Part shown: in pieces, positions 24,501 to 31,741 of the stretch | How positions within the stretch are numbered: position 1 is the first letter of the stretch | Layout: each line of letters opens with the position of its first letter | Source: Xanthobacter dioxanivorans | GTDB lineage: Bacteria; Pseudomonadota; Alphaproteobacteria; Rhizobiales; Xanthobacteraceae | DNA: 64,000 nucleotides | Reading direction: 5' to 3' | NCBI RefSeq assembly: GCF_016807805.1 | Contig: NZ_CP063364.1 | Span: 80,763 to 144,762 of the forward strand | Notes under the pieces: generated by a model | The model's input: the letters and a program-made list of their open reading frames with translations, nothing else | Database searches by the model: none | What the model was told of the DNA's origin: nothing | Position numbers and translations under genes: made by a program

Positions 24501-26809
24501 CCCCGATCCTCCTGATCGACGAGGCGCACCGCGCCGCCGGCGACGTGTCCAAGTGCGGTCATCGCATGGTGGAGATCGTGGAAGCGGCGTCGCGGCTTGG
24601 CGCGACCCCGATCTACTCGTCGGCAACGCCGCTCAAGTCGCTCAAGAACATCAAGCTCTACGCCCCGATCCTGCCGAACGTGGGCATGACCACGGACCAG
24701 CTGCTCGAACTGGTGGAGAGCTCGCCGCTCGCCATCCAGGAGGCCCTGGCCTACGAAATGGCGCGCGCCGGCACGATGGTCAGTCGCGAGATGGACCAGG
24801 CCGGCGTCGTGCGCGAGTTCGTCAACCTCGTCGATCTCAATCCGGAGAAATACGAGCACCTGCGCGAGAAGATGGACATCGTCAGCGAATTCCTCGGCGA
24901 GATGATGGAAAAGAGCGGCGAGGTGAAGAGCAAGGCGTCCGCCCTCGAGAAGCTGCTCAAGAGCGAGGAGGAGCGGGCGAACGGTGGCCAGAAGCCCGAG
25001 ACCTCGCAGGTCCAGGTGACATCCATGTCGCCGGCGACCCGCTTCCACACGATCTCGCAGTACATGATGTTCGCCTTCCAGGCGCAGTTCGCGGAAGAGC
25101 TGACGCTCGGTTCCATCGCCAGCGGCCAGAAGCCCATCCTGGTGGTGGAGAACGTCGGCGACAGCATGGTCGAGTATCTGCTCGCCGGCGATGAAGGCGA
25201 CACGGACGAGGACGACGAGGCCCCCGAAAACGCAGCGCTCGATAAGGGCAAGGTCACTCGGCTCCCCGACCTCGGGGACCTGCTGGCCCGCACCGCCGGC
25301 AGCATGCTCTGGATCTCTTCGCGCAACGGCTTCGGCGAGGTGCAGAAGATCCGCGTCAGGGAGCTCGAGCCCTGGTTCGAGGATTTCCGGGAACGCGTGC
25401 GCGACGCGGGGCTGGGGGACCTCACCACAAGCGGTATCGACCTCATCCGAGAGCGGCTTGCCCGCTACGAGCTGTCCGTGGGCGAGCTCACGCGGCGGCG
25501 CTACGAGGTGAGCGCCACAGCGGACGGCGGGTACGAGGTTTCGCCCCGCGACAAGCCGCCCATGCAGGAGATCGTGCGCGCGTTCAACAACGGTGATGTG
25601 GACGTGCTGGTGATGAACCGCTCGGCATCGTCCGGCATCTCGATGCAGGCGAGCCCGCGCAACGGACCTGACCTGCGCCAGCGCAACATGATTAAGCTGC
25701 AGCTGCAGGGTGACATCACCCATGAGCGGCAGATCGACGGCCGCATCCATCGGACCGGCCAGGTCCAGCCCGGCCGCTATACGATCCCGATGCCGGGTTT
25801 CGCCGCATCCGACCGGCTGGCGGCGATGTACAATCGCAAGAACCGGTCCCTCAGCTCGGCGTCGCGGGCCACCCGCGAGAACGCCACCAACATCGACAAC
25901 GCCCCGGACCTGCTCAACGCCATCGGCGACAAGGTGGTTCACGCGTTTCTATCCAACGCTCCGGCGCTCGCCGAGCGGTTCGGCATCGATATTCGTGAGA
26001 CGGAACCCGAGGGCATCGCCCGCAAGTTCATGGGGCGGCTCATCATCCTGCCGTCTGCCCAGCAGACGCAGATCCTCGCGGAGGTGGAAAGCTCCTTCCG
26101 TCTGCTCGTCGCCGATCTCGAGGCCAACGGCGAGAACCCCCTTCGCCTGTCCCGTTACGAGTGGGGCGCGCGGGTGAAGGAAAACCGGATGCTCATCGCC
26201 GGCGATATGTCGGCCGAGCAGACGTTCCGCAAGCCTCTCACGCTCAATGAAATCTCCTACACGGAGAAGGTGCGCCCGGTCCGCTGGGACCGCGTCGAGG
26301 AAGCCGTGGCTGCGACGCGGGAGAGGTGGACCGACGACGGCCATTACATCGGCCTCGCCGAGCGGTTTTCCGAGCTGGACGATCTCGTCCAGAACGGCGT
26401 GGATTTCCGTGCCGGCCTTTTCGACAGGGTGCTCAACCGCGACGCGGGCATGGGCTCCCTGGGCCTCGAGATCATCCCGAGTGCCGTGGCGCACGACGTG
26501 CTGCGACGCCGTGAAAGCACCCCCCGCCCCAACAACATGGAGAAGGGGATCTTCGACGCGGTCGATCGGGCGCATTTCCTCGCCCGCATCGTCCCCAACC
26601 TCGAGCCCGGCTCGCTGGTCGGGCTCAATCCGGACGTGTTGTCTGCGGTCCGGGACACCGCGTTCTATTCGAGCTGGGGGAGACCCACGAGGCGGATGCG
26701 GCGCTCGTTCCCGCCGTCATCCGGACCGTGCGGTTCGCGGAGGAAAACCCGCTCGCCCTTGGGCAGTGGGAAGTCGATTTCGCCGTACCTGGAGAGCAAT
26801 CGACCCTGA
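21515..26809 (+). CDS. fused adenine methyltransferase and strawberry-notch helicase
   Basis: A 1764-residue protein from ATG 21515 (GAAGGA upstream). Residues ~1-480: N6-adenine methyltransferase with LEPMVGNGVLASALAAHGAK (SAM site) and LIMNPPFGTDY. Residues ~620-760: low-complexity Ala/Pro linker. From ~850: strawberry-notch type SF2 ATPase with NMGVGKGRF (Walker A-like), LLIDEAHRAAGD (Walker B), YSSATPLKSLKN, VLVMNRSASSGISMQAS and HERQIDGRIHRTGQVQPGRY (motif VI). The last ~45 residues turn Arg/Ser/Pro-rich after a G5 run at 26676-26680; the expected continuation (ETHEADAALVPAVIRTVRF) is in the next frame and joins the following feature. Such proteins are carried by phages and plasmids as DNA-protection or remodelling factors. 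Confidence 0.88.
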   Translation: MASVLIPNLREHGVAATFLAGRYSHLPAPALCVFVPEASAFREEAVSEVAEKLGIAQLRRLGVDTRKAKGTLLLYAPHDKFNTRTFWKAVGLDPKSLQKVTVSEKALIEQRLAFSRTLGMHKAFFDPTPIGLSRYGARVVETTLGRIALHLKTNKVYREWEISPEGRRQGDIRDFFFRATTPDELSGCARGAARMMYEENVRFYRASFAKLYEHTVAAELRETPGLTFNDWHEHVEAQCAYYLQRSLEQGNNPRLVASGLNARLPIREGRGLETLRFDQYSTPLTVASAAASILSPMPGETALEPMVGNGVLASALAAHGAKITGVEIDPGRAARARTALGNGAEVIGASFEEFAAGVGKGQQFDMLIMNPPFGTDYKQRMATDLHGRKVRLSRPDHHYAFEALQHLKADGRAFIVIAGDFVNEGKLEGSRREFDTWLRSVYDIAGAAVLDGNLYRKMGTTFPVQLYAVGPQRAVPLSAEEAVEASPAEIPVLRTTDELDAWADIAGANMRSLVGARRPDYTPGAQASSDPRRLMGIDGGSSGPNWADALEPADAAEAFGAFVASRVVALADGSRARLDETRRGWAVLRRDDTGSVARHASPGPSNTGWTRDQALQAALQMWSAERDKAATSAAARAAAAATGASPVAPPVAPPVAHPAAQPAGGLNEVPQPASEAGNTPAGGDEEAEDEEAGQSAAPPRRSGAPRAPAVRGPRPGRAAPAASQEKPAEKPVPAEPEAPVPLAGFTSVVAAGDGTVGTMPAPLPVAEFVIDDDPFLLPYEPMSKLGEASTRIQRSLSSPIMAALADVRRRFGDIDEMVSHRLGMTLPQMEQRFSPEQIDAFALSFAASERGAGFLNSDNMGVGKGRFLAGHAAMGLIQERPVVFFTERPDLFQDLIGRDLCDVTGLKAAELPKHIRPFIFNNCKESRVLDYEGRDKNGAPTVLFRYDAATARKAQETKTIPATCNMLLGTYSQLSHLGGVWKAEAVIRWMEQFDRPPILLIDEAHRAAGDVSKCGHRMVEIVEAASRLGATPIYSSATPLKSLKNIKLYAPILPNVGMTTDQLLELVESSPLAIQEALAYEMARAGTMVSREMDQAGVVREFVNLVDLNPEKYEHLREKMDIVSEFLGEMMEKSGEVKSKASALEKLLKSEEERANGGQKPETSQVQVTSMSPATRFHTISQYMMFAFQAQFAEELTLGSIASGQKPILVVENVGDSMVEYLLAGDEGDTDEDDEAPENAALDKGKVTRLPDLGDLLARTAGSMLWISSRNGFGEVQKIRVRELEPWFEDFRERVRDAGLGDLTTSGIDLIRERLARYELSVGELTRRRYEVSATADGGYEVSPRDKPPMQEIVRAFNNGDVDVLVMNRSASSGISMQASPRNGPDLRQRNMIKLQLQGDITHERQIDGRIHRTGQVQPGRYTIPMPGFAASDRLAAMYNRKNRSLSSASRATRENATNIDNAPDLLNAIGDKVVHAFLSNAPALAERFGIDIRETEPEGIARKFMGRLIILPSAQQTQILAEVESSFRLLVADLEANGENPLRLSRYEWGARVKENRMLIAGDMSAEQTFRKPLTLNEISYTEKVRPVRWDRVEEAVAATRERWTDDGHYIGLAERFSELDDLVQNGVDFRAGLFDRVLNRDAGMGSLGLEIIPSAVAHDVLRRRESTPRPNNMEKGIFDAVDRAHFLARIVPNLEPGSLVGLNPDVLSAVRDTAFYSSWGRPTRRMRRSFPPSSGPCGSRRKTRSPLGSGKSISPYLESNRP

Positions 26810-28152
26810 CGATCTCCCTTGCCGCCATATTCGGCGGCGAGCGGTTCGCCGCCGAAGAGGCCGCCAAGCGGGCAAAGCAGGCGGCCGAGGATGGGGAGCC
26901 GGTGGAGAACAAGCTTCCGCCGCGGGCGATCCAGAATGGCCTCGAGGTGCTGGCCGCGTTGCGCGAAGGCATGGACGAGGAGCATGGCCGCCAGCTCGGC
27001 AACCTCATGGACATGGTCCTCAAGGACCCGACGAAGCTGCACGAGATCACGCGGTCCACGGCAAAGACCTTCTTCGATCGGACCCTGCCCGGCGAAGTCA
27101 CCCGCAAGCGCTACACGCTCGAGGGCAATATTTTCGCGGCCGTCTCCATGTCGGTGCAGCAGCGCCTCGGCGAGAAGATCATCTACACCGCGGAGGATGG
27201 CGAGCTGCGCCACGCCGTGCTCCTGAAAAACAACAAGCTGCCTAAGCTGATGAAGCAGCTGGATCAGGCCATTTCAGAGCGCACGGTGGCGGCCCCGAAC
27301 GATCGGGTCGTGCTCCGTGGCGTCATGGACCTGTTCAATGCGACGGTGGACTACGCCGAGGCCATGGCGAACGCCGGCCGGCAGGGCGAGCAGGCGGCGA
27401 AGCAGGAAGAGCGTTACGGGGCCGCCTATTCGCAGACGTTCCGCGCGGCTCAGGCGCGCTACGCCGCGAGCGCGGCGGAGCCGCGCCGGGAGATGATCCA
27501 GGCTCTGGGCCGGATCGCCTTCTATGAGGAGCCCGACCGCGAACGCTCCCGCTTGACCGCCGCCCTCCAGAGGCTAGCCGCCGGCCCAGCATTCGAGACG
27601 TGGGCGAAGCGGCTGGCGGAGGGCATCACGCGCGCCGCCAAGGTGCCGGCAGCCATCTCGGTCGGACCAAACCCCTTCGATGGCCCCGGCGAACCCGTGG
27701 TCCGGCTCACGGAAGCCTCCCACGGCGGCATTGAGGTCGGCGGGTTTGACCAGAAGCGCCTGTCGCGCCTCTCCAAGGGCGTCGCAGCCGACCGCCAGGG
27801 GGCGGTTCTCCTGCCCTCCAACACGGGGGACATTTTGGTGTTGACCCACGGCAAGGGCGATCTGCCCGTCTCCGGCACTGACATCAACTGGCGGGTCAAG
27901 TTGGGCACCATGAAGGTTCCGGCCGGCGTGATCGCCGGTCATCTTGACGATGATGCCAGCTGGGAACAGCTCGTCGCGCACGCCGAAAAGCACGAGAAAG
28001 GCTTCACCCTCCACGGGCCCATGCGCGCCCTGTTCGAGGAGGCCCAGGCGGTCGCCTCGGAAGTGAAGAAGGACGTGGCCCTCCAGCTGGAGAACGGCAT
28101 CTCCGATTCGCCTGCACCCAATACCCATAGCCCAGCCATGGCGGGGGTGTAG
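26728..28152 (+). CDS. C-terminal part of the strawberry-notch protein, displaced by a frameshift
   Basis: A 474-residue frame from a GTG with no ribosome site. In this frame the sequence is protein-like already upstream of the GTG (HEADAALVPAV), matching the point where the previous gene turns to nonsense, so both are probably one gene broken by a missing G at 26676-26680. The segment TRKRYTLEGNIFAAVSMSVQ followed by RLGEKIIYTAEDGELRHAVL resembles the C-terminal domain of bacterial strawberry-notch proteins (a GN-L-A helix, then G-ii-ft-G strands). A separate gene translated by coupling is the alternative. The DNA end is followed by a terminator. Confidence 0.65.
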   Translation: MRFAEENPLALGQWEVDFAVPGEQSTLTISLAAIFGGERFAAEEAAKRAKQAAEDGEPVENKLPPRAIQNGLEVLAALREGMDEEHGRQLGNLMDMVLKDPTKLHEITRSTAKTFFDRTLPGEVTRKRYTLEGNIFAAVSMSVQQRLGEKIIYTAEDGELRHAVLLKNNKLPKLMKQLDQAISERTVAAPNDRVVLRGVMDLFNATVDYAEAMANAGRQGEQAAKQEERYGAAYSQTFRAAQARYAASAAEPRREMIQALGRIAFYEEPDRERSRLTAALQRLAAGPAFETWAKRLAEGITRAAKVPAAISVGPNPFDGPGEPVVRLTEASHGGIEVGGFDQKRLSRLSKGVAADRQGAVLLPSNTGDILVLTHGKGDLPVSGTDINWRVKLGTMKVPAGVIAGHLDDDASWEQLVAHAEKHEKGFTLHGPMRALFEEAQAVASEVKKDVALQLENGISDSPAPNTHSPAMAGV

Positions 28153-28154
28153 AA

Positions 28155-28340
28155 ATGGCGAATTATTCAGCAAATTCCGATACTTGTGGCGTGGCATTTG
28201 CCGCCCGCCGCGAATCTGCTCATGCTGCCCAATCATTCCGCGTGCGGAGCGCTGATTCGCGCGCTCTGCAGGGGCGGATTGCCCTCGGGCGGACCAGCCA
28301 TTTTTCATACCGGAGATGCGATGAGCGACGGGTGATCTAA
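28155..28340 (+). CDS. possible small protein
   Basis: A 61-residue frame beginning 2 bp after the previous stop with GGGGGTGTAG upstream and ending just before a terminator. The content (Ser/Arg/Ala-rich, mixed third-base use) is unlike neighbouring genes and no motif is seen. It may be a chance frame in the 3' leader of the terminator. Confidence 0.25.
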   Translation: MANYSANSDTCGVAFAARRESAHAAQSFRVRSADSRALQGRIALGRTSHFSYRRCDERRVI

Positions 28341-28347
28341 AACGAGG

Positions 28348-28379
28348 AAAGGCCCGGGGTTGCCGCCCCGAGCCTTTCA
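28348..28379 (+). terminator. rho-independent terminator closing the dotC transcript
   Basis: Stem AAAGGC-c-CGGGG (28348-28359) pairs with CCCCG-a-GCCTTT (28366-28377) with one mismatch, ending in T's. Confidence 0.8.
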
Positions 28380-28410
28380 ATCCAGAAGCGCCGACCCACC
28401 ACGGCTAGCG

Positions 28411-28434
28411 ATCTGAGAACTAATGCTCTCAGAT
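28411..28434. repeat. inverted repeat, operator candidate
   Basis: Perfect 8-bp arms ATCTGAGA (28411-28418) and TCTCAGAT (28427-28434) with an 8-bp spacer, 100 bp before the wHTH gene at 28536 and after the terminator. One-turn spacing suits a dimeric regulator, possibly that gene's own product. Confidence 0.5.
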
Positions 28435-28535
28435 AATACCCGGCTTTTGCCTGCTTGCAAGTGGGTTTCGGCGCCCGATCTGGGCGTCTAGGACAGCCTT
28501 CCCCTCCTTGCGTCTCCTCCACACCGGAGGAGCCA

Positions 28536-29741
28536 ATGTCCCGTTTTTTGACCTACAGCGAGCGCGGCGAGCTGTTCGCGCGCATCGCTGCGTGGCCCGG
28601 CGTTACCGGCCTGGACCGGCTCACGCTGTTCCAGGTGGCCGGTGCTGCACGCCTCATGGAGGCGGCCCAGCGGATCATCGTGGATGTGACGGTGGACGAG
28701 CTCGGCCGCCTGCTCGGCCGCAGCCATTCCACGGTGCGAGCCTCGATCAGCGCTCTGCGCGCGGCGGGCCTCGTGGTGCGCGACGACGGCGCCCGCACAA
28801 CGATCGACATCACCCCTTGTGCGCAGCTCGTCGGCTTTGAAGCGCGCCCGGCGTCGGTTCTGGGGGGCGAAATCGCGCTCGTAGAAGAGCCTGTCCCCGC
28901 CGATATTTCGGCATCCACCCGCCAGCTTTCCGGAGGGTCAGACGCCTCTAGTAAGAGTCCTAATTATATAAATAATTTGAAATACTTAGACTCTAAGGGC
29001 TCCGACGACGAAATTTCGGATGCCGCGATCGGCGATCTGATCGCGGAGATCTCCCGTCCCGACGTGCAGGCGTTCCTGCCGCGGGCCGCGGAAATCCGAG
29101 CCCTGCTGCTGGGCCTCGACCCGTCCGCAGAATGGACCATGGGCGATCTTGAGGTTGCCATGCTGCGGGCTTTCCCCGCCAGCGAGAGCGGTCCCGGCAT
29201 ATCCCGTGCGCTTGTGCGGCACGGCATCGAACGGTTCGGCCGCGCCCTGCTGGCCCATGCCATCTATGCGCTGCTGCAGGGCAACCAGCCGAAGGGGCTG
29301 CTGATCTCCATGATCCGCAGCACGCGGGCCCAGCCGCACTATTCGGTGTTCTGCATTCGCAAGGCCCTCAAAGCCGCGATGAGCAAGATCGAGGGCGAGG
29401 AGGCCAAGCAGCAGCTCGATCTTGACGCGCAGGCCCGCGATCGCGCGGCCGAGCTCGTGCGCCGCTTCGTGGACGTTGTCAGCTCTGCCCCCGATCTAGA
29501 CGACCTCCAGCGCGCGGCTATCTCGGATGGCCCGTCAGGGCACGCCGAGCTGCGCTACGACGGGTCGCGGGAGCGGCTGGTCCTCGCGTTTCCCCGTCGA
29601 AACGATCTCTCAGTATGGAAATCCATCGCAGATCGTGGTTTATCATCACTCATCGAGACTGATCTCCCTGACGTGGTGATTTGCGGCGGCGCGCTCGCAG
29701 GCCGGCGTCAGATCAGGGTCGGTGGTGTGAGGAGCGCGTGA
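28536..29741 (+). CDS. wHTH protein, possible replication initiator or regulator
   Basis: A 401-residue protein; ATG 28536 has GGAGGAG 3-9 bases upstream. Residues ~1-100 fold as a winged helix: LTLFQVAGAARLMEAAQRII, VDELGRLLGRSHSTVRASIS and ALRAAGLVVRDDGARTTIDI. A linker (~130-165) is encoded by a strikingly AT-rich segment. The C-terminal ~230 residues are helical (LLAHAIYALLQGNQPKGLLI, FCIRKALKAAMSKIEGEEAK). The layout of N-terminal wHTH plus helical C-domain with an AT-rich tract inside the gene recalls plasmid initiators such as RepC, whose origin lies in its own gene, but no clear match to RepC is seen. A transcription factor is the alternative. Confidence 0.65.
   Translation: MSRFLTYSERGELFARIAAWPGVTGLDRLTLFQVAGAARLMEAAQRIIVDVTVDELGRLLGRSHSTVRASISALRAAGLVVRDDGARTTIDITPCAQLVGFEARPASVLGGEIALVEEPVPADISASTRQLSGGSDASSKSPNYINNLKYLDSKGSDDEISDAAIGDLIAEISRPDVQAFLPRAAEIRALLLGLDPSAEWTMGDLEVAMLRAFPASESGPGISRALVRHGIERFGRALLAHAIYALLQGNQPKGLLISMIRSTRAQPHYSVFCIRKALKAAMSKIEGEEAKQQLDLDAQARDRAAELVRRFVDVVSSAPDLDDLQRAAISDGPSGHAELRYDGSRERLVLAFPRRNDLSVWKSIADRGLSSLIETDLPDVVICGGALAGRRQIRVGGVRSA
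28952..28997. other. AT-rich tract inside the wHTH gene, unwinding-element candidate
   Basis: In a GC-rich gene, 28961-28985 has only two G/C in 25 bases. It is flanked by short inverted arms AGAGTC (28954-28959) and GACTCT (28989-28994). It encodes a Lys/Asn/Tyr-rich linker. Such a tract inside an initiator gene could be a replication origin; a recent insertion is the alternative. Confidence 0.4.
29640..29665 (+). promoter_or_regulatory. weaker decamer array before the accessory operon
   Basis: TTATCA (29640), TCATCG (29650) and TGATCT (29660) stand in 10-bp register inside the end of the wHTH gene, 80 bp before the next gene. It fits the pattern of the stronger operator sites but is in coding sequence and could be chance. 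Confidence 0.3.
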
Positions 29742-29744
29742 GCG

Positions 29745-29999
29745 ATGGATGGCAGCACCGGCTACGGACCGCAGGACGAGGACACATCGGGCGTTGGCGC
29801 GCGGGAGGTCGAGACCTCCGCGGTTTACGACCATCTCGTCATGCCGCTCCGGCGCGTGGTGCGGGCCGGAGCCGAGAGTGATGAGGCCGCCGCGCGGCGC
29901 GCCCTCGACATTGTCGGCCTGTTCGATCCGCGCGTGCTCGCCGCAACGGGCGATGTCCTGAAGGCGGTTCGTGACGGTCAGACGGAGGCCCTGCTGTGA
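29745..29999 (+). CDS. small hypothetical protein
   Basis: An 84-residue acidic soluble protein, 3 bp after the wHTH gene. The N-terminus is Gly/Asp-rich; the rest forms two helices (VYDHLVMPLRRVVRAGAESD, AARRALDIVGLFDPRVLAAT). The stop overlaps the GTG of the next gene. First small gene of a long accessory operon. No family recognised. Confidence 0.65.
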   Translation: MDGSTGYGPQDEDTSGVGAREVETSAVYDHLVMPLRRVVRAGAESDEAAARRALDIVGLFDPRVLAATGDVLKAVRDGQTEALL

Positions 30000-30685
30000 A
30001 GATCATCTCCGGTATTGCCAGCCTTGTGCTCATGGTCGCGGTGCTGTTTGCGCCGGCGGCGAGGGCCGATACCACCAGCGACGAGAACTGCCTCGTGACA
30101 CAGGCCGCGGATGCGGCAGTGCAGCGGCAGGTCCAGATGATCGACGCGGCGAAGGTCAACCCCGGGGATTTCTTCTCGGGCGCCAACAGCTGCATCTCGA
30201 GCAACCTTCTGCAGTCCTTCGACCTCTCGCGGTTCATTCCGGACACGGCGGGTCTTCTGACCGGCGGCGTGGACAGCATCATCTCGAGCGTGCTCAACGC
30301 GGCGAAACAGCAGGTCTGCCAGGTGCTCAACCAGCAGCTGAACAGCCTGATATCGCAGCTCAACTCGTCTTCGACCTGCTTTTCGAGCAACCTTTCCGCG
30401 TCGCTGAGGTCCATCCTCGGCAACGGCGGGACGATCAAGGTCTCAAGCACGTGCGGCGCGGGCCAGTATAACCTCACCAGCTCGAGCACCACGAACTACG
30501 GCAGCATCTTCGGTTCCTCGTCCACCAGCTCGACCACCACCACAGCGTCTTCCACGACCACGACCTCGCCTACCACCACATCATCCTCGTCCACAGACAC
30601 GACCACGACCACGTCTTCGGGCTCGGCCGCCACCACGGTGCAGGAGATCTTGTCCGACTTCGGCGCTCTCCTGTTCGGCAAGTAG
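29996..30685 (+). CDS. exported Ser/Thr-rich protein
   Basis: A 229-residue protein, GTG start coupled to the previous gene. Signal peptide MKIISGIASLVLMVAVLFAP, cleavage near ARA. The mature part has paired cysteines (ENCLVT, NSCISSN, QVCQVL, STCFSSN, STCGAG) in a helical domain, then about 60 residues almost only Ser and Thr (162-215), and a short hydrophobic end (EILSDFGALLFGK). The tract is an extended spacer, possibly glycosylated or wall-spanning, holding the C-terminal hydrophobic anchor away from the domain. It may be a surface or pilus-associated protein of the transfer system (inference). Confidence 0.75.
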   Translation: MKIISGIASLVLMVAVLFAPAARADTTSDENCLVTQAADAAVQRQVQMIDAAKVNPGDFFSGANSCISSNLLQSFDLSRFIPDTAGLLTGGVDSIISSVLNAAKQQVCQVLNQQLNSLISQLNSSSTCFSSNLSASLRSILGNGGTIKVSSTCGAGQYNLTSSSTTNYGSIFGSSSTSSTTTTASSTTTTSPTTTSSSSTDTTTTTSSGSAATTVQEILSDFGALLFGK

Positions 30686-30695
30686 GGGAGGGGCC

Positions 30696-30977
30696 ATGTT
30701 CGATAACACGCAGGCCTCGGGCGAAGGCTGGGTGATCGCGGAATGCCCGGGGTCGGAAGACGGTCATTGGCAGATGCAGCGCCTCGACGGGCCCTTCGAG
30801 ACGGATGGCGACGCCTGGCTGCATGTGGTGCAGCAGGCGGAGGACGGAAGCGACTACCACGCAGAGGCCCTGGCCTTCCTCCGGCGCAACAATCCGCGCG
30901 AACACGCCGCCATTCGCCGGTTCGTCTCCGGCGGCCGGTCCCCTGCGATCAGTGATGGTGACAGCCCTTCATTGTGA
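30696..30977 (+). CDS. small hypothetical protein
   Basis: A 93-residue soluble protein with AGGGGAGGGGCC before the ATG. Trp-rich first half (GWVIAECPGSEDGHWQMQRL, DAWLHVVQQAEDGSDYHAEA), helical second half (LAFLRRNNPREHAAIRRFVS). It stands between two exported-protein genes of the accessory operon. No family recognised. Confidence 0.65.
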   Translation: MFDNTQASGEGWVIAECPGSEDGHWQMQRLDGPFETDGDAWLHVVQQAEDGSDYHAEALAFLRRNNPREHAAIRRFVSGGRSPAISDGDSPSL

Positions 30978-30986
30978 GGTGAACGC

Positions 30987-31739
30987 ATGCGCTTCCAGTC
31001 TCGGTTCTGTTTTGCGGCGTTCATCGTGCTCCTGCAGGCCGCTCCGGCCTCGGCGCAGGCTGGCCTCACCGCCTGGCAGCTCTCCACCGAGCTGCTGGTT
31101 TCAGCGGTCAAGGTCTCGACGAAACAGGTGGACGCCACGCCGGACACCAACCGGACGATGGAGAGCCAGAGCCGGCAGGCCCTTGCCGCCGTCCTGGGGC
31201 AGCATGGCGTGAACGCCCGCGCCGTCCAGGCCAAGACTGCCTATGGCGCGAGCACGGCCCAGGGCTACGGGGTCTGCGCCTCCAAGTTCGGCATGCAGTC
31301 CAACGCCATTGCCGAGAAGTCCAGCGCCAAGGTCGCCCAGGCCGTCGCGGCCGCCGATCAGACGTGGCTCACCTCGGGCGGTGATGCGTCGGCCCGGGCG
31401 GTCAGCCTCCTCGAGGCGCGCCGGACATTCTATTGCACGAAGGAAGAGCGCCAGACGCTCGGTTGGTGCTCCGGCTCGGCCGCGGCCAGCGGAATGCCGG
31501 CGGGCGACACCGATGCGGCCCCTTTCATGCTCCGCCGCGACCTCGGGCCGGAGGAGGCGATGACGGCCGGAGATTACATCGACACCGTTGCGCCATTGCC
31601 GACCGTCAAGGCGCAGGCGCGCAACGGCGCGGAGGCCGGAGATCGGCTCCAGGCCCGGCGCCAGGCCGCGTTCATGACGGCGGCGCGCGGGGCTTTCTAT
31701 TCGGTGGTGGCGGGCGCCGTGGGCGGAGATGAGGAGTAG
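30987..31739 (+). CDS. exported protein, first of three tandem paralogues
   Basis: A 250-residue exported protein (signal MRFQSRFCFAAFIVLLQAAP, cleavage after ASAQA). It shares with the next two genes the motif S-A-V-K-V-x-T-K-Q (here VSAVKVSTKQVDATPDTNRT) and a downstream A-K-x-x-Y-G-x-x-T-x-Q-G-Y-G-V-C block (QAKTAYGASTAQGYGVC). Other features: Cys pair FYCTKEERQTLGWC and a helical C-terminus. It lacks the N-terminal ~40 residues that the two larger paralogues have before the motif. The helical, exported nature and place in a type IV secretion region suggest a pilus or channel tip protein like VirB5, which is inference. Confidence 0.75.
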   Translation: MRFQSRFCFAAFIVLLQAAPASAQAGLTAWQLSTELLVSAVKVSTKQVDATPDTNRTMESQSRQALAAVLGQHGVNARAVQAKTAYGASTAQGYGVCASKFGMQSNAIAEKSSAKVAQAVAAADQTWLTSGGDASARAVSLLEARRTFYCTKEERQTLGWCSGSAAASGMPAGDTDAAPFMLRRDLGPEEAMTAGDYIDTVAPLPTVKAQARNGAEAGDRLQARRQAAFMTAARGAFYSVVAGAVGGDEE

Positions 31740-31741
31740 CT

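Noticed and set aside
22562..25942. 1126-codon open frame on the minus strand
   Set aside because: It is antisense to the strawberry-notch gene, whose motifs are clear; composition (His/Arg/Leu/Gly-rich) is typical of a shadow in GC-rich DNA.
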